A program made the position numbers and the translations under genes. The notes below the pieces were generated by a model. It was not told the DNA's origin, did no database searches, and was given only the letters and a program-made list of their open reading frames with translations. Positions 48,530-59,699 of a stretch of DNA of 64,000 bases are shown piece by piece (position 1 is the first letter of the stretch; every line of letters begins with the position of its first letter). This DNA is from Rhodosorus marinus (Eukaryota > Rhodophyta > Stylonematophyceae > Stylonematales > Stylonemataceae): NCBI GenBank assembly GCA_029953675.1, contig JAMWBK010000002.1, positions 62,001-126,000 on the forward strand, given 5' to 3'.

Positions 48530-50202
48530 CTACCGGGGTCGCATGCTACGTTCTAAAGAAAAAACAGGGACCACTGGATTGTCCAGCTGGTCCACACGCA
48601 GAGCGCCTAGTGCGACTTCTGCGTTCCCCTGCCAAAGGTGCCTGTTTAGCTGAGCGCGTACGTCGCTCAACTCCTCGCTACGATGTAGGAGGTGCTTGCA
48701 GCCATCCCGTAAAAAATCTTGTGCCAACTTCCCTGTCCGCCCAAACGTCTCAATCGCAATCGGGACGAATTTGTCGCTGGGTTTCTCCACCGCCATTGCT
48801 TCCTTGTAGTGTGCCAATTTATAATTCTCCGCCATCTTCGCTGCGTACCCGCTCTCCCCACTCCCGCGCCTCAAGTACTTATCCTGGAGCGGTGAAGTCA
48901 CCGTCACGTCCAGAGCGTACCTCTGGAACGTCTTCGGGTGGGTCGCGATAATATCTGGTCGTAGCTGGTAGTTCTCGAAATAGGAGGTAGGCTCCTGTTG
49001 TATGTCTAAAAAGTTCCAACGGTTCAGCCATCTCGCCAATTCCGTGCAGATCTCATCGTGTCTCCTCTGCCATAGCCCAGTTGACGTAGGGCAGTGTTGA
49101 AAGCGTTGTACCCCATTGGCACCGTGGGGACGCCGACAACTGCTACACTTCTCCGTCGTCCTTAATCCAGGGATCGGCAATCCCAAGAGTTGACGGACAT
49201 TTACCTGTAATTGGTTTGATGTCAGCTTTTTGGGCTCCAGCAGCGGCAGCTCTCGCAGCCATATCCCCGAACCTGACCCGGCGGCCGATCGAATTCGCGT
49301 CCGGTGTTCACGCGAAATGCGTTCATTGCTGACCAGGCGTTCGAAGGCCGAATGGTGTGCCTCTCGGGAGAGGGTTTGTTGTTGGGAACCATTATTCCAA
49401 CCTTTCGAAGCGTCACTGGGGTCGTCGTTGCCATGGGTTGAACCATGGCTCACCGCGCACAATCTCTTGATCCTCGGATGGGTCTCGGGGCGTAGTCGAC
49501 GCTGTATGGCTCGACTTGAGGCCCTTATCTGCTCTCCCAGCTGCTCCGTCGACACTTGAATGCGCCCGAAACCGCTTGTGGATGTGTGGTCAGGTCTCCG
49601 TACCTGTCTCTCGAGCTCGGTGATGTGAGGCCATTCGTCTTCGTTACTGCGGAAGGTCTGGACCCAGGCTGAGAAGAACGCGATCGGCTGAATGCGCGTT
49701 CGGGTTGCAAACCCCAGTCCACCCCATCGGCAGGGTAGCGCGATCTGGTCGTCAACGGGATGACTGGACTCCTCTTCCGCTAGGGCCGTTGTAGACAGTC
49801 CTCCGTACAGGACTTCCAGGTGATACCTACTCAGAGCGTCAGCTTCCCGCGCCAAGGCTCGTCCGAACGGGTATGCCAGGCATCTGAGAAGGTAGTCAAG
49901 CCTGGTTTCCGCGCAATACCTGAAAAGAGCAAGCTGCGTTGGCAGTTCCTCGCTTGGAAGCTTCGAGATTTCTTGGAACAGTGTCTCGTGTTTGAGCTGC
50001 ATTGCTCGGCACTCCTGTTCTATGTACTGACGAGTTCTAAGCGGGATGGAGTGTATCGTCACTCCTTCTCTGCTCACGTGTACTCCTGGCAGCTCTCGGT
50101 TAACAAGGCGGGTAGTTGTTAGAGATCGTCCATAAAGCGTGCATTTGCCCAATTGTAGGCGGGCCCCTAGAGACGGGAGAAAGGTTTGTCCCCAGCTCAG
50201 TG
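48530..50202 (-). CDS. Family B ORF2, thumb to RLE, 5'-truncated but open
   Basis: The frame enters after RT motif C (LSWGQT.LPSLGARLQLGKC) at the motif junction and stays open through the thumb, SSRAIQRRL, the TLSREAHHSAFERLV block, zinc knuckle CSSCRRPH...HC, RLE core RPDIIATHP...ALDVTVTSPLQ and KLAHY, to RSMRPR at 48530. It supplies the part of family B missing at 27869. RT catalytic motifs are absent. The stop codon sits in the CCCCG/CGGGG hairpin loop. Confidence 0.85.
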
Positions 50203-50209
50203 CCCCAGA

Positions 50210-50917
50210 CTAACGTAACCCTAGGCGCTCGATATCCCAAGCATGATGGGCCTTGCTTCTGGTGGAGTCCCGAGGTCGAGCATTGAGTAGCACAAATGCA
50301 TCAACGTCCTTCTGGCTCTGGTACTGCAGCCCATGAATGCTCGCGAAAAACGAGCGATTGGCAGCTGCTGGGGTCTGGTTGGCGCGGACACGTGTCGTCC
50401 AGCTCATTGGTTGAGGTTGAGCTCGAGTCCTTGTCCGTGCTTGCTCATTGGCCGTTACGAGATCTGGGAATGCATTGGAATCGAGATCACGTGTCTCGGG
50501 AGATCGCGGGCGGGCTGCTGCAGTGGCGTAGTTTGCTGGTTCGTAGACAGGGAGGGGGCGTTGTGCCCTCGGGGCAGCTTGTTGTGGCGTCGTAGTCAGA
50601 TTGTGAAGGAGTTGAGCCTCGGTGCCATTGGCGTGTGCCTGGGCTAAGAGACCCATAAACCGCAGCATAAGCCCATTGTAGAGCGGGGTCTTATGCTTGG
50701 GCGCGTCGAGATGCAGCTTCAGCGCTCCGCAGCTCAGGTCAATTGCCAAGGGAGTAGGTACGTCGTTGTCAAGTGCAGATGCAGTTGTAGGCTCAGAAAC
50801 AGGTACTGGCAGAGGCTCGGGTGCGTCTGCCCTCAGGCAAACGGCCGGGAGGTCTTCCATCGTTGCGTCTGTGCAAAAGCCCCCCCCATCCGGAGGCACG
50901 GGCTCGAGAGTAGTCAT
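50210..50917 (-). CDS. Element E ORF1, 3'-truncated
   Basis: The start at 50917 follows a ~33-bp 5' UTR and the motif. 235 residues: acidic N-terminus, a helical block (LKLHLDAPKHKTPLYNGLMLRFMGLLAQAH), and SFFASIHGLQYQSQKDVDAFVLLN, which may be the start of an RRM-like block. It is cut in mid-domain at 50220, where the motif follows; the last few residues are motif-encoded. Closest in layout to lineage-2 ORF1s, but similarity is weak. Confidence 0.6.
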   Translation of the reverse strand: MTTLEPVPPDGGGFCTDATMEDLPAVCLRADAPEPLPVPVSEPTTASALDNDVPTPLAIDLSCGALKLHLDAPKHKTPLYNGLMLRFMGLLAQAHANGTEAQLLHNLTTTPQQAAPRAQRPLPVYEPANYATAAARPRSPETRDLDSNAFPDLVTANEQARTRTRAQPQPMSWTTRVRANQTPAAANRSFFASIHGLQYQSQKDVDAFVLLNARPRDSTRSKAHHAWDIERLGLR

Positions 50918-51104
50918 ATCACTCGATAAGCGTTCGTAGAAAGAATGAAACCCCAGACTAACGTAACCCCGTAGCCTTTATTGGGCACCCCAGACTAACG
51001 TAACTGTAAACTTTACTCGGCAACTGCCTAATGCAGCGCAACACTAATTCTATCAAGATCTAGGGAAAATGTGTGTGTTTAACCCCGACTTCCGGGGTCT
51101 CTAG

Positions 51105-52371
51105 CTACGATAAAAAAGAAAAATAAGGGATCAGTGGCTGGTCCGACTGATCCACGCGCAAAGCCCCTAACGCGAGCTCCGCGTTCCCTGCCCAGAGTGT
51201 TCTGTTTAGTTGAGCCCGCACGTTGCTCAACTCGTACTGCTTAGTTAGGCATGTGCCCACAGCCCTCACGGAGAAAGTCTTGGGTCATCTGCCCTGTAAT
51301 GATGAACGCCGTGTAGCCGACCTGGTGATCACCTGTGACGACAGCCGCCGTACCACATACGTTGATCTTGCTGTTCCTAACCCTCAAGCTAGTCGTTATC
51401 TCCCGGCTGCGGGGGAGCGCCGTGGATCTGCCGCCGCCAGCATGAGACGCCGCAAAGAGATCAAATACGCGGGGGCTTTGTCTTCCCCTGGTGTTCGTGC
51501 TTCGGCACTAGCACATCGCTTGGTACCCCTGATCATTGAGTGCTTTGGGTTCATGGACTCTGTTGGTTCTCGCTGGCTTCGGGAGTTGTTCCGCGAACGC
51601 CCTGACCGTCTTCAATCGTTGTTTACCCGCTTAAGTTTCCTGCTGTGGCGCATGAATGCCGCTTTGATGTTGGAGGCGCGAGTACTGCGCCGCGCTTAGT
51701 CTTTTTTTCCCCTCGGGGTTTTTTTTTTTTCAGCCTCCGATTAAACCATTCGTTCGTTCTGCCGAAGGTTTCTATCGCAATCGGAATCAGTTTGTCATCT
51801 GGATGCTCTGTCGCCATCGCCTCCTTGTAGTGTGCAAGTTTCCAACGCTCCGCCTGTTTTGCTGCATAACCATTGTTGTCTTTGCTGTTGGCTAGGTGTC
51901 TCGCCTGTAGGGGTGACACCACCGTCACATCGATCGCAAATCGTTGCCAGGTTCGAGGGTGTATAGCTACCAAGTCAGGTCGTAGATTCGAGTTCGTGAA
52001 GTAGTCTGTAGGTTCTTGCTGAACATCTCTGAACTGCCATCTGTTAAGCCAGCGCGCCAGCTCAGTGCAGAGCTCATCATGTCGCCGTTGCCAGAGCCCA
52101 GTCGAGGTCTGACAATGATGGAATCTTTGTACACCGTTCGTACGGTGTGTACTATTACACGTAGTACACCTCTCCGTCGTTCGCAGTCCCGGAATCGGGA
52201 GACCCAGCAATTGTCGGATATTCAGGTGCATGCCTCTCCCGCTCAATTTTCGGGGTCCGAATTGTGGCAAATCTCTTAGCCAGACACCTGAACCTGCTCC
52301 TGCAGCGGAACGGATTCGGGCACGATGTTCCGGGTCGAGTAAGGGATCCGTGACCAGTCGGGTGAAAGCAA
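51105..52371 (-). pseudogene. Family H ORF2 C-terminus, split by an inserted G copy
   Basis: It starts at the motif with AFTRLVTDPLLDPEHRARIRSAAGAGSG, zinc knuckle CTTCNSTH...HC and RLE core RPDLVAIHPRTWQRFAIDVTVVSPLQ. At ETFGRT (51758) a plus-strand G fragment intervenes, and H resumes at 51297 with GQMTQDFL. After a frameshift near 51240 it continues as ELSNVRAQLNRTLWAGNAELALGALRVDQ to a stop at 51105. Confidence 0.8.
51298..51757 (+). mobile_element. Family G copy, last ~445 bp, inserted in H
   Basis: It starts at AATGATGAACGCCGTG, keeps the RLE core to ARVLRRA and the G tail, and ends CATTCGTTCGT. It lies in opposite orientation to H. The joins restore H exactly without a target-site duplication. 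Confidence 0.85.
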
Positions 52372-52469
52372 CCCCAGACTAACGTAACCGTAAGCTTTAC
52401 TGGGCAGCTGCCTACTGCAGCGCAACACTACGTCTAATCCTATCTAGGGAGAAACTTACTGGAACCCCG

Positions 52470-53914
52470 CTACCGGGGTCTCATGCTACGTTCAAAAGAA
52501 AAAACAGGTACCAGCGGGTTCTCCAGCTGGTCCACGCGCAAAGCGCCTAATGCTATCTCTGCGTTACCTCGCCATAGTTGCCGGTTTATCTGGGATCTCA
52601 CGTCTCTCAGCTCCTCACTCCTGTGCAGTAGGTGTTTGCAGCTGTCGCAGAGGAAATCTTGTGCCATTTGCCCCGTACGCCCAAACGTCTCTATCGCTAT
52701 CGGGATGAACTTGTCATCCGGTTTCTCGATCACCATCGCTTCTTTGTAGTGAGCGATTTTCCACTTCTCCGCAGCTCTCGCCGCGTATCCGCTATCATCT
52801 TGGCTCCGCCGCAAATATTTTCCCTGTAATGGTGACACCACCGTCACATCCGAACGAATGGTCACATCCAGCGCATACCTTTGTTTGGTCCTCGGATGCC
52901 TAGCAACGATATCAGGTCGCAGTCCGTAGTTCTCGAAGTACCCCTCAGTTTCTTGCTCTACGTCCATGAAGTTCCATCGCCTTAGCCACCGTGCCAGCTC
53001 TCTGCAGATTTCGTCATGCCTACGTTGCCACAGTCCAGTTGATGTTGGGCAGTGATGAAACCGTTGTACCCCAGTCCTTCCGTGTTTACTCCGGCAACTA
53101 GTGCACTTCTCGGTGGTCCGCAATCCCGGAATTGGCAGACCCAGCAGTTGTCGAACGTTTACCTGCATCTCAACCGCACTCAATTTTTTCGGTGTCAGCG
53201 TTGGTATTTCACGTAGCCAGACTCCCGACCCGGATCCCGCGGCAGACCGTATTCGAGCTCGGTTTTCAGGGGAGATTCGTGGGTTGGTGACCAGCTTTTG
53301 GAATGCACAATGGTGTGCCTCTCGAGAGAGGGTTTGTTGTATTGAACCATTATTCCAAGCTGCAGTCTCGCCCGGGGCGCTTCGAAGAGATGTTTCTCGC
53401 GGTTGTTGCAGGGTAGTCAGTGCCAAGATCCGCGGCGGGGTTTCTGGTCCGAGCCTCCGTTGTATTGCTCGCGACGATGCACAGATCTGGTCCGCCAGCT
53501 GTGCAGTCGACCATCGTTGATCCATCGGCTCGTATGTGTCTGGTCAGCGTTCTGCCGAAACCTCCCGCTCTAGTTCAGTCAATTATGGCCATTCATCTTC
53601 ATTGTTCCGGAAGGTGTTTCTCCATGACGAGTAAAACGCGATGGGTTGGACGCGCTTTCGAGTAGCGAAACCCAAACCTCCCCAGCGGCAGGGCAGAGCG
53701 ATTTGGTCCGAGATCAGCTCTGCGTACTCATCGTCCTCTACAGCTGTCGTAGCGAGGCCTCCGAATAGAATTTCCAGGTGATATCTGGTCATCACGTCGG
53801 CCTCGCGTGCCAGATTTCTTCCAAACTCGTATGCGAGGCATCGTAGCACATAGTCTAGTCGCGTTTCTGCACAGAACCTGAAGAGGGCAATTTGCGTCGT
53901 AAGCTCCGGTCCAC
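52470..53914 (-). pseudogene. Family N ORF2, thumb and RLE, one frameshift
   Basis: RFCAETRLDYVLRCLAYEFGRNLAREAD to FRNNEDEWP (53914-53583), then after a frameshift near 53575 the frame 53525-52470 with SSRAIQRRLG, TLSREAHHCAFQKLV, CTSCRSKH...HC and RPDIVARHPRTKQRYALDV. The nuclease core has an extra TIRSDV compared with B, caused by the 18-bp insertion at 52852-52869. Ends RSMRPR. Confidence 0.8.
52843..52869 (-). mobile_element. 9-nt remnant insertion with 9-bp target-site duplication
   Basis: GTCACATCC occurs at 52843-52851 and 52861-52869 around GAACGAATG. On the sense strand the insert is CATTCGTTC, the last bases of family G. The same structure is at 60755-60781. Confidence 0.6.
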
Positions 53915-53931
53915 CCCAGACTAACGTAACC

Positions 53932-54042
53932 TCATGCCGAGTCTAGAAAAGGTACTTGCAATGACCTAGACCCCAGACTAAGAGTATAAAATAAGCTGCG
54001 CTAGAGTGGAAATATGAGAAGGCGAAAGGTAGAAGTTAAACA
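53932..54042. other. Junction region, no gene seen
   Basis: Contains a partial motif (ACCCCAGACTAAG near 53970) and unclassified sequence. Confidence 0.4.
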
Positions 54043-54515
54043 CGAAACGAATGGTTTATAATCGGAGGCTGAAAAAAAAAACCCCGAGGGGAAAAAAAGA
54101 CTAAGCGCGGCGAAGTACTCGCGCCTCCAACATCAAAGCGGCACTCATGCGCCACAGCAGGAAACTTAAGCGGGTAAACAACGATTGAAGACGGTCAGGG
54201 CGTTCGCGGAACAACTCCCGAAGCCAGCGAGAACCGACAGAGTCCATGAACCCAAAGCACTCAATGGTCAGGGGTACCAAGCGATGTGCTAGTGCCGAGC
54301 ACGAACACCAGGGGAAGACAAAGCCCCCGCGTATTTGATCTCTTTGCGGCGTCTCATGCTGGCGGCGGCAGATCCACGGCGCTCCCCCGCAGCCGGGAGA
54401 TAACGACTAGCTTGAGGGTTAGGAACAGCAAGATCAACGTATGTGGTACGGCGGCTGTCGTCACAGGTGATCACCAGGTCGGCTACACGGCGTTCATCAT
54501 TTGAAAGGCTCAGCG
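54043..54515 (-). mobile_element. Family G copy, last ~470 bp
   Basis: Same 5' start point as the copy at 51298 (AATGATGAACG), with the RLE core to ARVLRRA and the CCCC..GGGG T-rich tail. A base change gives an early stop after ASALAH-equivalent positions in one frame. No clear target-site duplication. Confidence 0.8.
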
Positions 54516-54810
54516 CACGTGCAGGATCCTCCGTTCCCGGCGAATGCAACCTAAGGCAGAGGGATATAGGAAGAAAAAGGGCCGAGTCCGTTATCGTCGA
54601 AGGTGGAAGAAAAGTGCGTCCACAACGAGAGCAAAATCGTGAGCAGGAGTGTCATAAAGTCGGAGGTTCGTCACGTACAAGTGGGCTTGAGCAAGGAAAT
54701 TCGCTAAGGAGGACACACAGGTCCTGTTCGTCAATACACGAGGTCCCCGAATCGCAGCAATCGCATGTTAAACCGTCCGCACCTCTTCCCAGAAAGCCCG
54801 AAAATGCACT

Positions 54811-56427
54811 CTAGACGAGGTTAGTAGACGCACAGATGCCCGCGAGGTCCAAGTAGAAACGGATGCACTCTTCTGTCAGAATTGTTCTGGAAACGGAGCT
54901 TGAGCTTTTCCTTAGACTTACGCCGCTGCTGTTGCAGGTTCCTCCAGTGGAGAAGCACCCAAAGCTCACGAAAAAGCAGGTGCCCAACGGGCACTGGACC
55001 TCACAGGAGCATGTTCCGTCATCAGCTCTGACGGGATCCTACCATGGAGAACGCAGTTATAAGACGTACAGCCGGGACGAAGTAAGCCAGCTGCAATTGG
55101 TTTACAATCTTCGTTCGCGGCATTTCCAATCAGGGGTTTATCGGAACTTACCTCTGCGGAAGCAGAACACTTGAAGTCCGCAGTTTTAATACAGTCGGTA
55201 GAGCCCTCCAAAACGCATGTATCCGTAGCCGTGCATCCGCAAGCACAGAAACCTTTTTCGTCTGTGAAAGTCTCAGCCGCGTCGTCGCAATTGAAAAGCG
55301 CATAATTGACGCAGGCGTTACTTGTCTCCACAACGCATGTACCCTCAGCCACGCACGCGCAAGCACATGCCCCGTCTTGATTAACCAGCACCTGGCGTTG
55401 TTAGACCCGGGGACGGTCTCGTCTCAGCTTGTTTGCAATGTCCCAGGGAAGGAGAGGCTGATTCAGAAGGTGGACTAGTACTTACCGAAGCGTCCGGGCA
55501 AACAGGATCGTCAAGTGCAACGCAGTCGAAGCCATCCAAGCACGAGTCCCCTCCACAACATGCGCAGAACTCATCACCTTCTGGAAGGTATGGTACCTAT
55601 CACGTCAGAGAGGTTGGTGCAACTTGTCAGCCGTTTGCAACACGTTCACTATCCCTCAGATTGTAAAGCATGGAATAACCCCAAGCGCGTTTTTCTGAAG
55701 GAAACCAGTCCTGATGGACTCAAGGCCTCCGGTTCGTTCTAAACGTTTAGCGCATTAAAGAACGACATACACTTGCAGTGGGGCAGAGAAAGTCGTCAAC
55801 CGCCGAACAAGCACCCCCTAACCCTCGGCACTGATCCCCTGCGCAAGCCTCACACTGAATCTCAACGGTACAGGAGGTCGTGTTGTCTGCCTCTCGTGTC
55901 GTACATAGGTCGTCCGTATCTTCGTTGGCACCGAGAAAAGCACGGATTTCCTCACCATCGGGGATTGAACTGACTATGGCGTACGCGACTGCATTGACAG
56001 TTCCTCCGCAGCACTCAGACATTCCGGCTAATTCCTCCGGACAGATGAGAATCCTGGCTACTGTAACCGGGTCTACTATCCCATTTACTGACTTCCAACT
56101 ATCGATGTCCCGGTAGGACGTAAATCTATCCTGCTTTTCAGGAGGCTCACCAAAGTGCCCCCCTCCTCGCAGCTTATTGAGTTGATATCCTTCATCAGCT
56201 CTGAACTTGAGTCTCATACAGCTCGGGGGGAACTCGGCCACAACATTGTCGTTTAACTTTGTGTCTGCACACACTTCACCATATCGGACCCCATTCCTGT
56301 CACGGAGTGGTCTACAAAACTTTGAATATTCAAACGCTCCGCTTCGTGGATCACTAGAGCAGTCCTGACATTGAACGACAGCAAGGACCGCGGCCAGTAC
56401 GAGTGCTACAAGTGCGCAAGACCCCAT
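54811..56427 (-). CDS. Secreted Cys-rich protein, five exons
   Basis: Exons on the minus strand: 56427-55771 (219 codons), 55596-55486 (37), 55391-55152 (80), 55038-54922 (39), 54867-54811 (18 plus stop), about 393 residues. All proposed introns (174, 94, 113, 54 nt) are phase 0, with donors GTATGT, GTAAGT, GTAAGT, GTAAGT and AG acceptors; the last acceptor is least sure. Signal peptide MGSCALVALVLAAVLAVVQC. Exon 1 holds the same Cys domain as 37083-39842 (GEVCADTKL, CMRLKFRADEGYQLNKLRGG, ECCGG, CTVEIQC). Exons 2-4 each code one small Cys module (FCACCGGDSC; ACACACVAEGTC and FCACGCTATDTC; TCSCEVQCPLGTC). Likely extracellular; function unknown. Confidence 0.75.
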
Positions 56428-56499
56428 CCCTCCTCAACCTCTCTCTCCGTATCCAACTTCTTTCTCCTACAATCCCCCAAATCTACCAAGACTCAGCGC

Positions 56500-59115
56500 T
56501 CGACTTCACTGAGCAGTAACAAGAGGCGTACTTATTCTCTTGAGTAGAGTTGTGCAATTACGACGAGCATGGGTGGATTTGCCGGTGGGCACGAGGGATG
56601 TTCGATTTTTGCCCACTTTCCATGTTTCAAGGTCCATTTCCCGCCTGTGTGCATTCCTTCACTGTTTGGGCCTTCGCGTTGCCTCGCTTCAGCCAGTGCG
56701 GGGCTGTAGAGATTCCGTAAAACAAATCATTGATAAAGGAGCCTCGAAGGTCAGCCGCGAATCCGATTCTTTCTAACGGTTCGAATCAGCAAAGCTAAAT
56801 GTGCCAGGGAAAAGTGTTAGAGGATCCGTGTTTTTCCTACAGCAACGCTGGATTCCGTACCGACGCGCTTCCTTTCCCCTACTATAGCCTGGGGTAGATT
56901 TTGGGGGATGTATATAGGATTTTAGATGGCTTGAGTCACGGTAAAAAAAAACAGGGGGAATCGCAATACGATTGATCCAGATCCCCGGTCCGCAGAGCTT
57001 ACTCCACTGCCGTCAATTGTACCTCCTGAATCTCCACCCCCCCTTACGCAACCCGTTGGAAGCGCAACGAACAAACAATTGCCGGTTCCAGTAAGTTTCT
57101 CCGTAAATAGGACTAGACGTAGTGTTGCGCTGCAGTAGGATCTGCCGCCGCCAGCATGAGACGCCGCAAAGAGATCAAATACGCGGGGGCTTTGTCCTCC
57201 CCTGGTGTTCGTGCTTCGGCACTAGCACATCGCTTGGTACCCCTGATCATTGAGTGCTTTGGGTTCATGGACTCTGTTGGTTCTCGCTGGCTTCGGGAGT
57301 TGTTCCGCGAACGCCCTGACCGTCTTCAATCGTTGTTTACCCGCTTAAGTTTCCTGCTGTGGCGCATGAATGCCGCTTTGATGTTGGAGGCGCGAGTACT
57401 TCGCCGCGCTTAGTCTTTTTTTCCCCTCGGGGTTTTTTTTTTCAGCCTCCGATTAAACCATTCGTTCGTCGCAGTAGGCAGCTGCCCAGTAAAGCTAACG
57501 GTTACTTGTGACGGTTAGGCCGTGGGCCTGCTAGAGGATCCGTTTTTCCTACAGCAAAGCTGGATTTGCCTACTGCCTACTGCCCAGTAAAGCTAACGGT
57601 TACTTGTGACGGTTAGGCCGTGGGCCTGCTAGAGGATCCGTGTTTTTCCTACAGCAAAGCTGGATTTGCCTACTGCCTACTGCCCAGTAAAGCTAACGGT
57701 TACTTGTGACGGTTAGGCCGTGGGCCTGCTAGAGGATCCGTGTTTTTCCTACAGTAAAGCAGGATTCCATACCGACGCGCTTCCTTTCCCCTACTATAGT
57801 CTGGGGTAAATTTTGGGGGATGTATATAGGATTTCAGATGGCTAGAGTCACGGTTAAAAAAAACAGGGGGAATCGCAATACGATTGATCCAGATCCCCGG
57901 TCCGCAGGCTTACTCCACTGCCGTCAATTGTACCTCATCAATCTCCCCCTACCCAACCCGTTGGAAGCGCAACGAACAAACAATTGCCGGTTCCAGTAAG
58001 TTTCTCCGTAGATAGGACTAGACGTAGTGTTGCGCTGCAGTAGGCAGCTGCCCAGTAACTTCACTGAGCATTAACAAGAGGCGTGCTTATTCTCTTGGGA
58101 GTTGTGCAATTACGACGAGCATGGGTGGATTTGCCGGTGGGTACGAGGGCTGTTCGATTTTTGCCCACTTTCCATGTTTCAAGGTCCATTTCCCGCCTGT
58201 GTGCATTCCTTCACTGTTTGGGCCTTCGCGTTGCCTCGCTTCAGCCAGTGCGGGGCTGTAGAGATTCCGTAAAACAAATCATTGATAAAGGAGCCTCGAA
58301 GGTCAGCCGCGAATCCGATTCTTTCTAACGGTTCGAATCAGCAAAGCTAAATGTGCCAGGGAAAAGTGTTAGAGGATCCGTGTTTTTCCTACAGCAACGC
58401 TGGATTCCGTACCGACGCGCTTCCTTTCCCCTACTATAGCCTGGGGTAGATTTTGGGGGATGTATATAGGATTTTAGATGGCTTGAGTCACGGTTAAAAA
58501 AAACAGGGGGAATCGCAATACGATTGATCCAGATCCCCGGTCCGCAGAGCTTACTCTACTGCCGTCAATTGTACCTCCTGAATCCCCACCCCCCCTACCC
58601 AACCCGTTGGAAGCGCAACGAACAAACAATTGCCGGTTCCAGTAAGTTTCTCCGTAAATAGGACTAGACGTAGTGTTGCGCTGCAGTAGGCAGCTGCCCA
58701 GTAAAGCTAACGGCTACTTGTGACGGTTAGGCCGTGGGCCTGCTAGAGGATCCGTTTTTCCTACAGCAAAGCTGGATTTGCCTACTGCCTACTGCCCAGT
58801 AAAGCTAACGGTTACTTGTGACGGTTAGGCCGTGGGCCTGCTAGAGGATCCGTGTTTTTTCTACAGCAAAGCAGGATTCCATACCGACGCGCTTCCTTTC
58901 CCCTACTATAGTCCGGGGTAAATTTTGGGGGATGTATATAGGATTTCAGATGGCTTTAGTCACGGTTAAAAAAAACAGGGGGAATCGCAATACGATTGAT
59001 CCAGATCCCCGGTCCGCAGAGCTTACTCCACTGCCGTCAATTGTACCTCATCAATCTCCCCCCCCCCTACCCAACCCGTTGGAAGCGCAACGAACAAACA
59101 ATTGCCGGTTTATGA
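56500..59115 (+). repeat. Array of non-autonomous elements with lineage-1-like tails
   Basis: A ~245-bp block (GGGGGATGTATATAGGATTT, GGGGGAATCGCAATACGATTG, CAACCCGTTGGAAGCGCAACG) occurs at 56890-57136, 57795-58040, 58440-58685 and 58915-59110. Each complete block runs into TTCCAGTAAGTTTCTCC and the GCTGC-AGTAG-GCAGC stem-loop of family N. Between them are 98-100-bp units (TTGTGACGGTTAGGCCGTGG starts at 57506, 57604, 57704, 58718, 58816). A ~620-bp segment (56510-57130) recurs at 58065-58690. The tail reads GCTAACGGTTACTTGTGACGG instead of the usual terminal motif. Confidence 0.8.
57140..57469 (+). mobile_element. Family G copy, last ~325 bp, with 7-bp target-site duplication
   Basis: It starts GATCTGCCGCCGCCAGCATG and ends CATTCGTTCGTC. 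GCAGTAG flanks it on both sides (57133-57139 and 57471-57477), within the stem-loop loop of the non-autonomous unit. Confidence 0.8.
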
Positions 59116-59690
59116 GTGTCATGCCTCCTCAGCTCATACTCCACTTTATACCGAACCAACCAGTAATTGAAGGCTGCTAGGATCACTATTATGCAATACC
59201 AGTCTCTGAGATCTTTGGAGTTAGGGAAAACGTTCATCCGGTGCAAGCGTGCAAAAACCCTAGTCCTACCCAGCCTTGATCCTTATTGCTCTAGTAGCTG
59301 ACAAACTACGAATCACAATCACATCTAGTGCTTATAAGTCCTCAGTGTTAGTAGTCGACTCTGTTCAACAATGCTACCCCCTCAGTTCCCAATCAGCAAG
59401 CTCGATTAATATCGGGAACATCATAGGTTACCCCGGCCGTGGATTGGCCTATGCTTGTCCTGGGACTGGACTGATAATAGAAACGTCTGGATGCAAACAT
59501 TCACGTACCAGGGGGGCATTCAATAGGATGCAAGAAATTCGCATGTTGTACAAAGGGCATTGTATTGGGCTAAGGACTCGCCTCTATTGCTGCATTTCAA
59601 ACAATACCAAGTACCTTGTCGAGGGGCCACAGCTTACCGTTGGGAGTTGATCAACGCAACATTAGCTCCCATTATAACTGCTGCTCCGTG
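59116..59690. other. No gene recognised
   Basis: A frame at 59276-59650 is open for 124 codons (several Cys, GYPGRGLAYACPGTGL) but has no ATG at its start and no family I recognise. No repeat seen. Confidence 0.35.
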
Positions 59691-59699
59691 TGCAGTCAT

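Larger units (their letters stand above)
52389..53914 (-). mobile_element. Family N RLE-type LINE, 5'-truncated
   Basis: It begins in the thumb region just after the motif and ends with the GCTGC-AGTAG-GCAGC stem-loop, CCCAGTAAAGCTTACG and the motif. A second N copy lies at 59700-61250. Confidence 0.82.
48303..53931 (-). repeat. Six-unit head-to-tail array of truncated LINEs joined by a conserved motif
   Basis: Minus-strand order: motif (53931-53915), N, motif (52388-52372), H, motif (51004-50988), 20-nt tail scrap, motif (50967-50951), E ORF1, motif (50219-50203), B, motif variant (48448-48432), H tail, motif (48319-48303), host intron. All units point the same way. Unit starts are at arbitrary places in coding sequence, except E, which has a 5' end. 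Confidence 0.85.

Noticed and set aside
59276-59650. 124-codon open frame with several Cys
   Set aside because: Starts at a non-ATG codon, no family recognised, and lies between decayed elements; too weak to call a gene.
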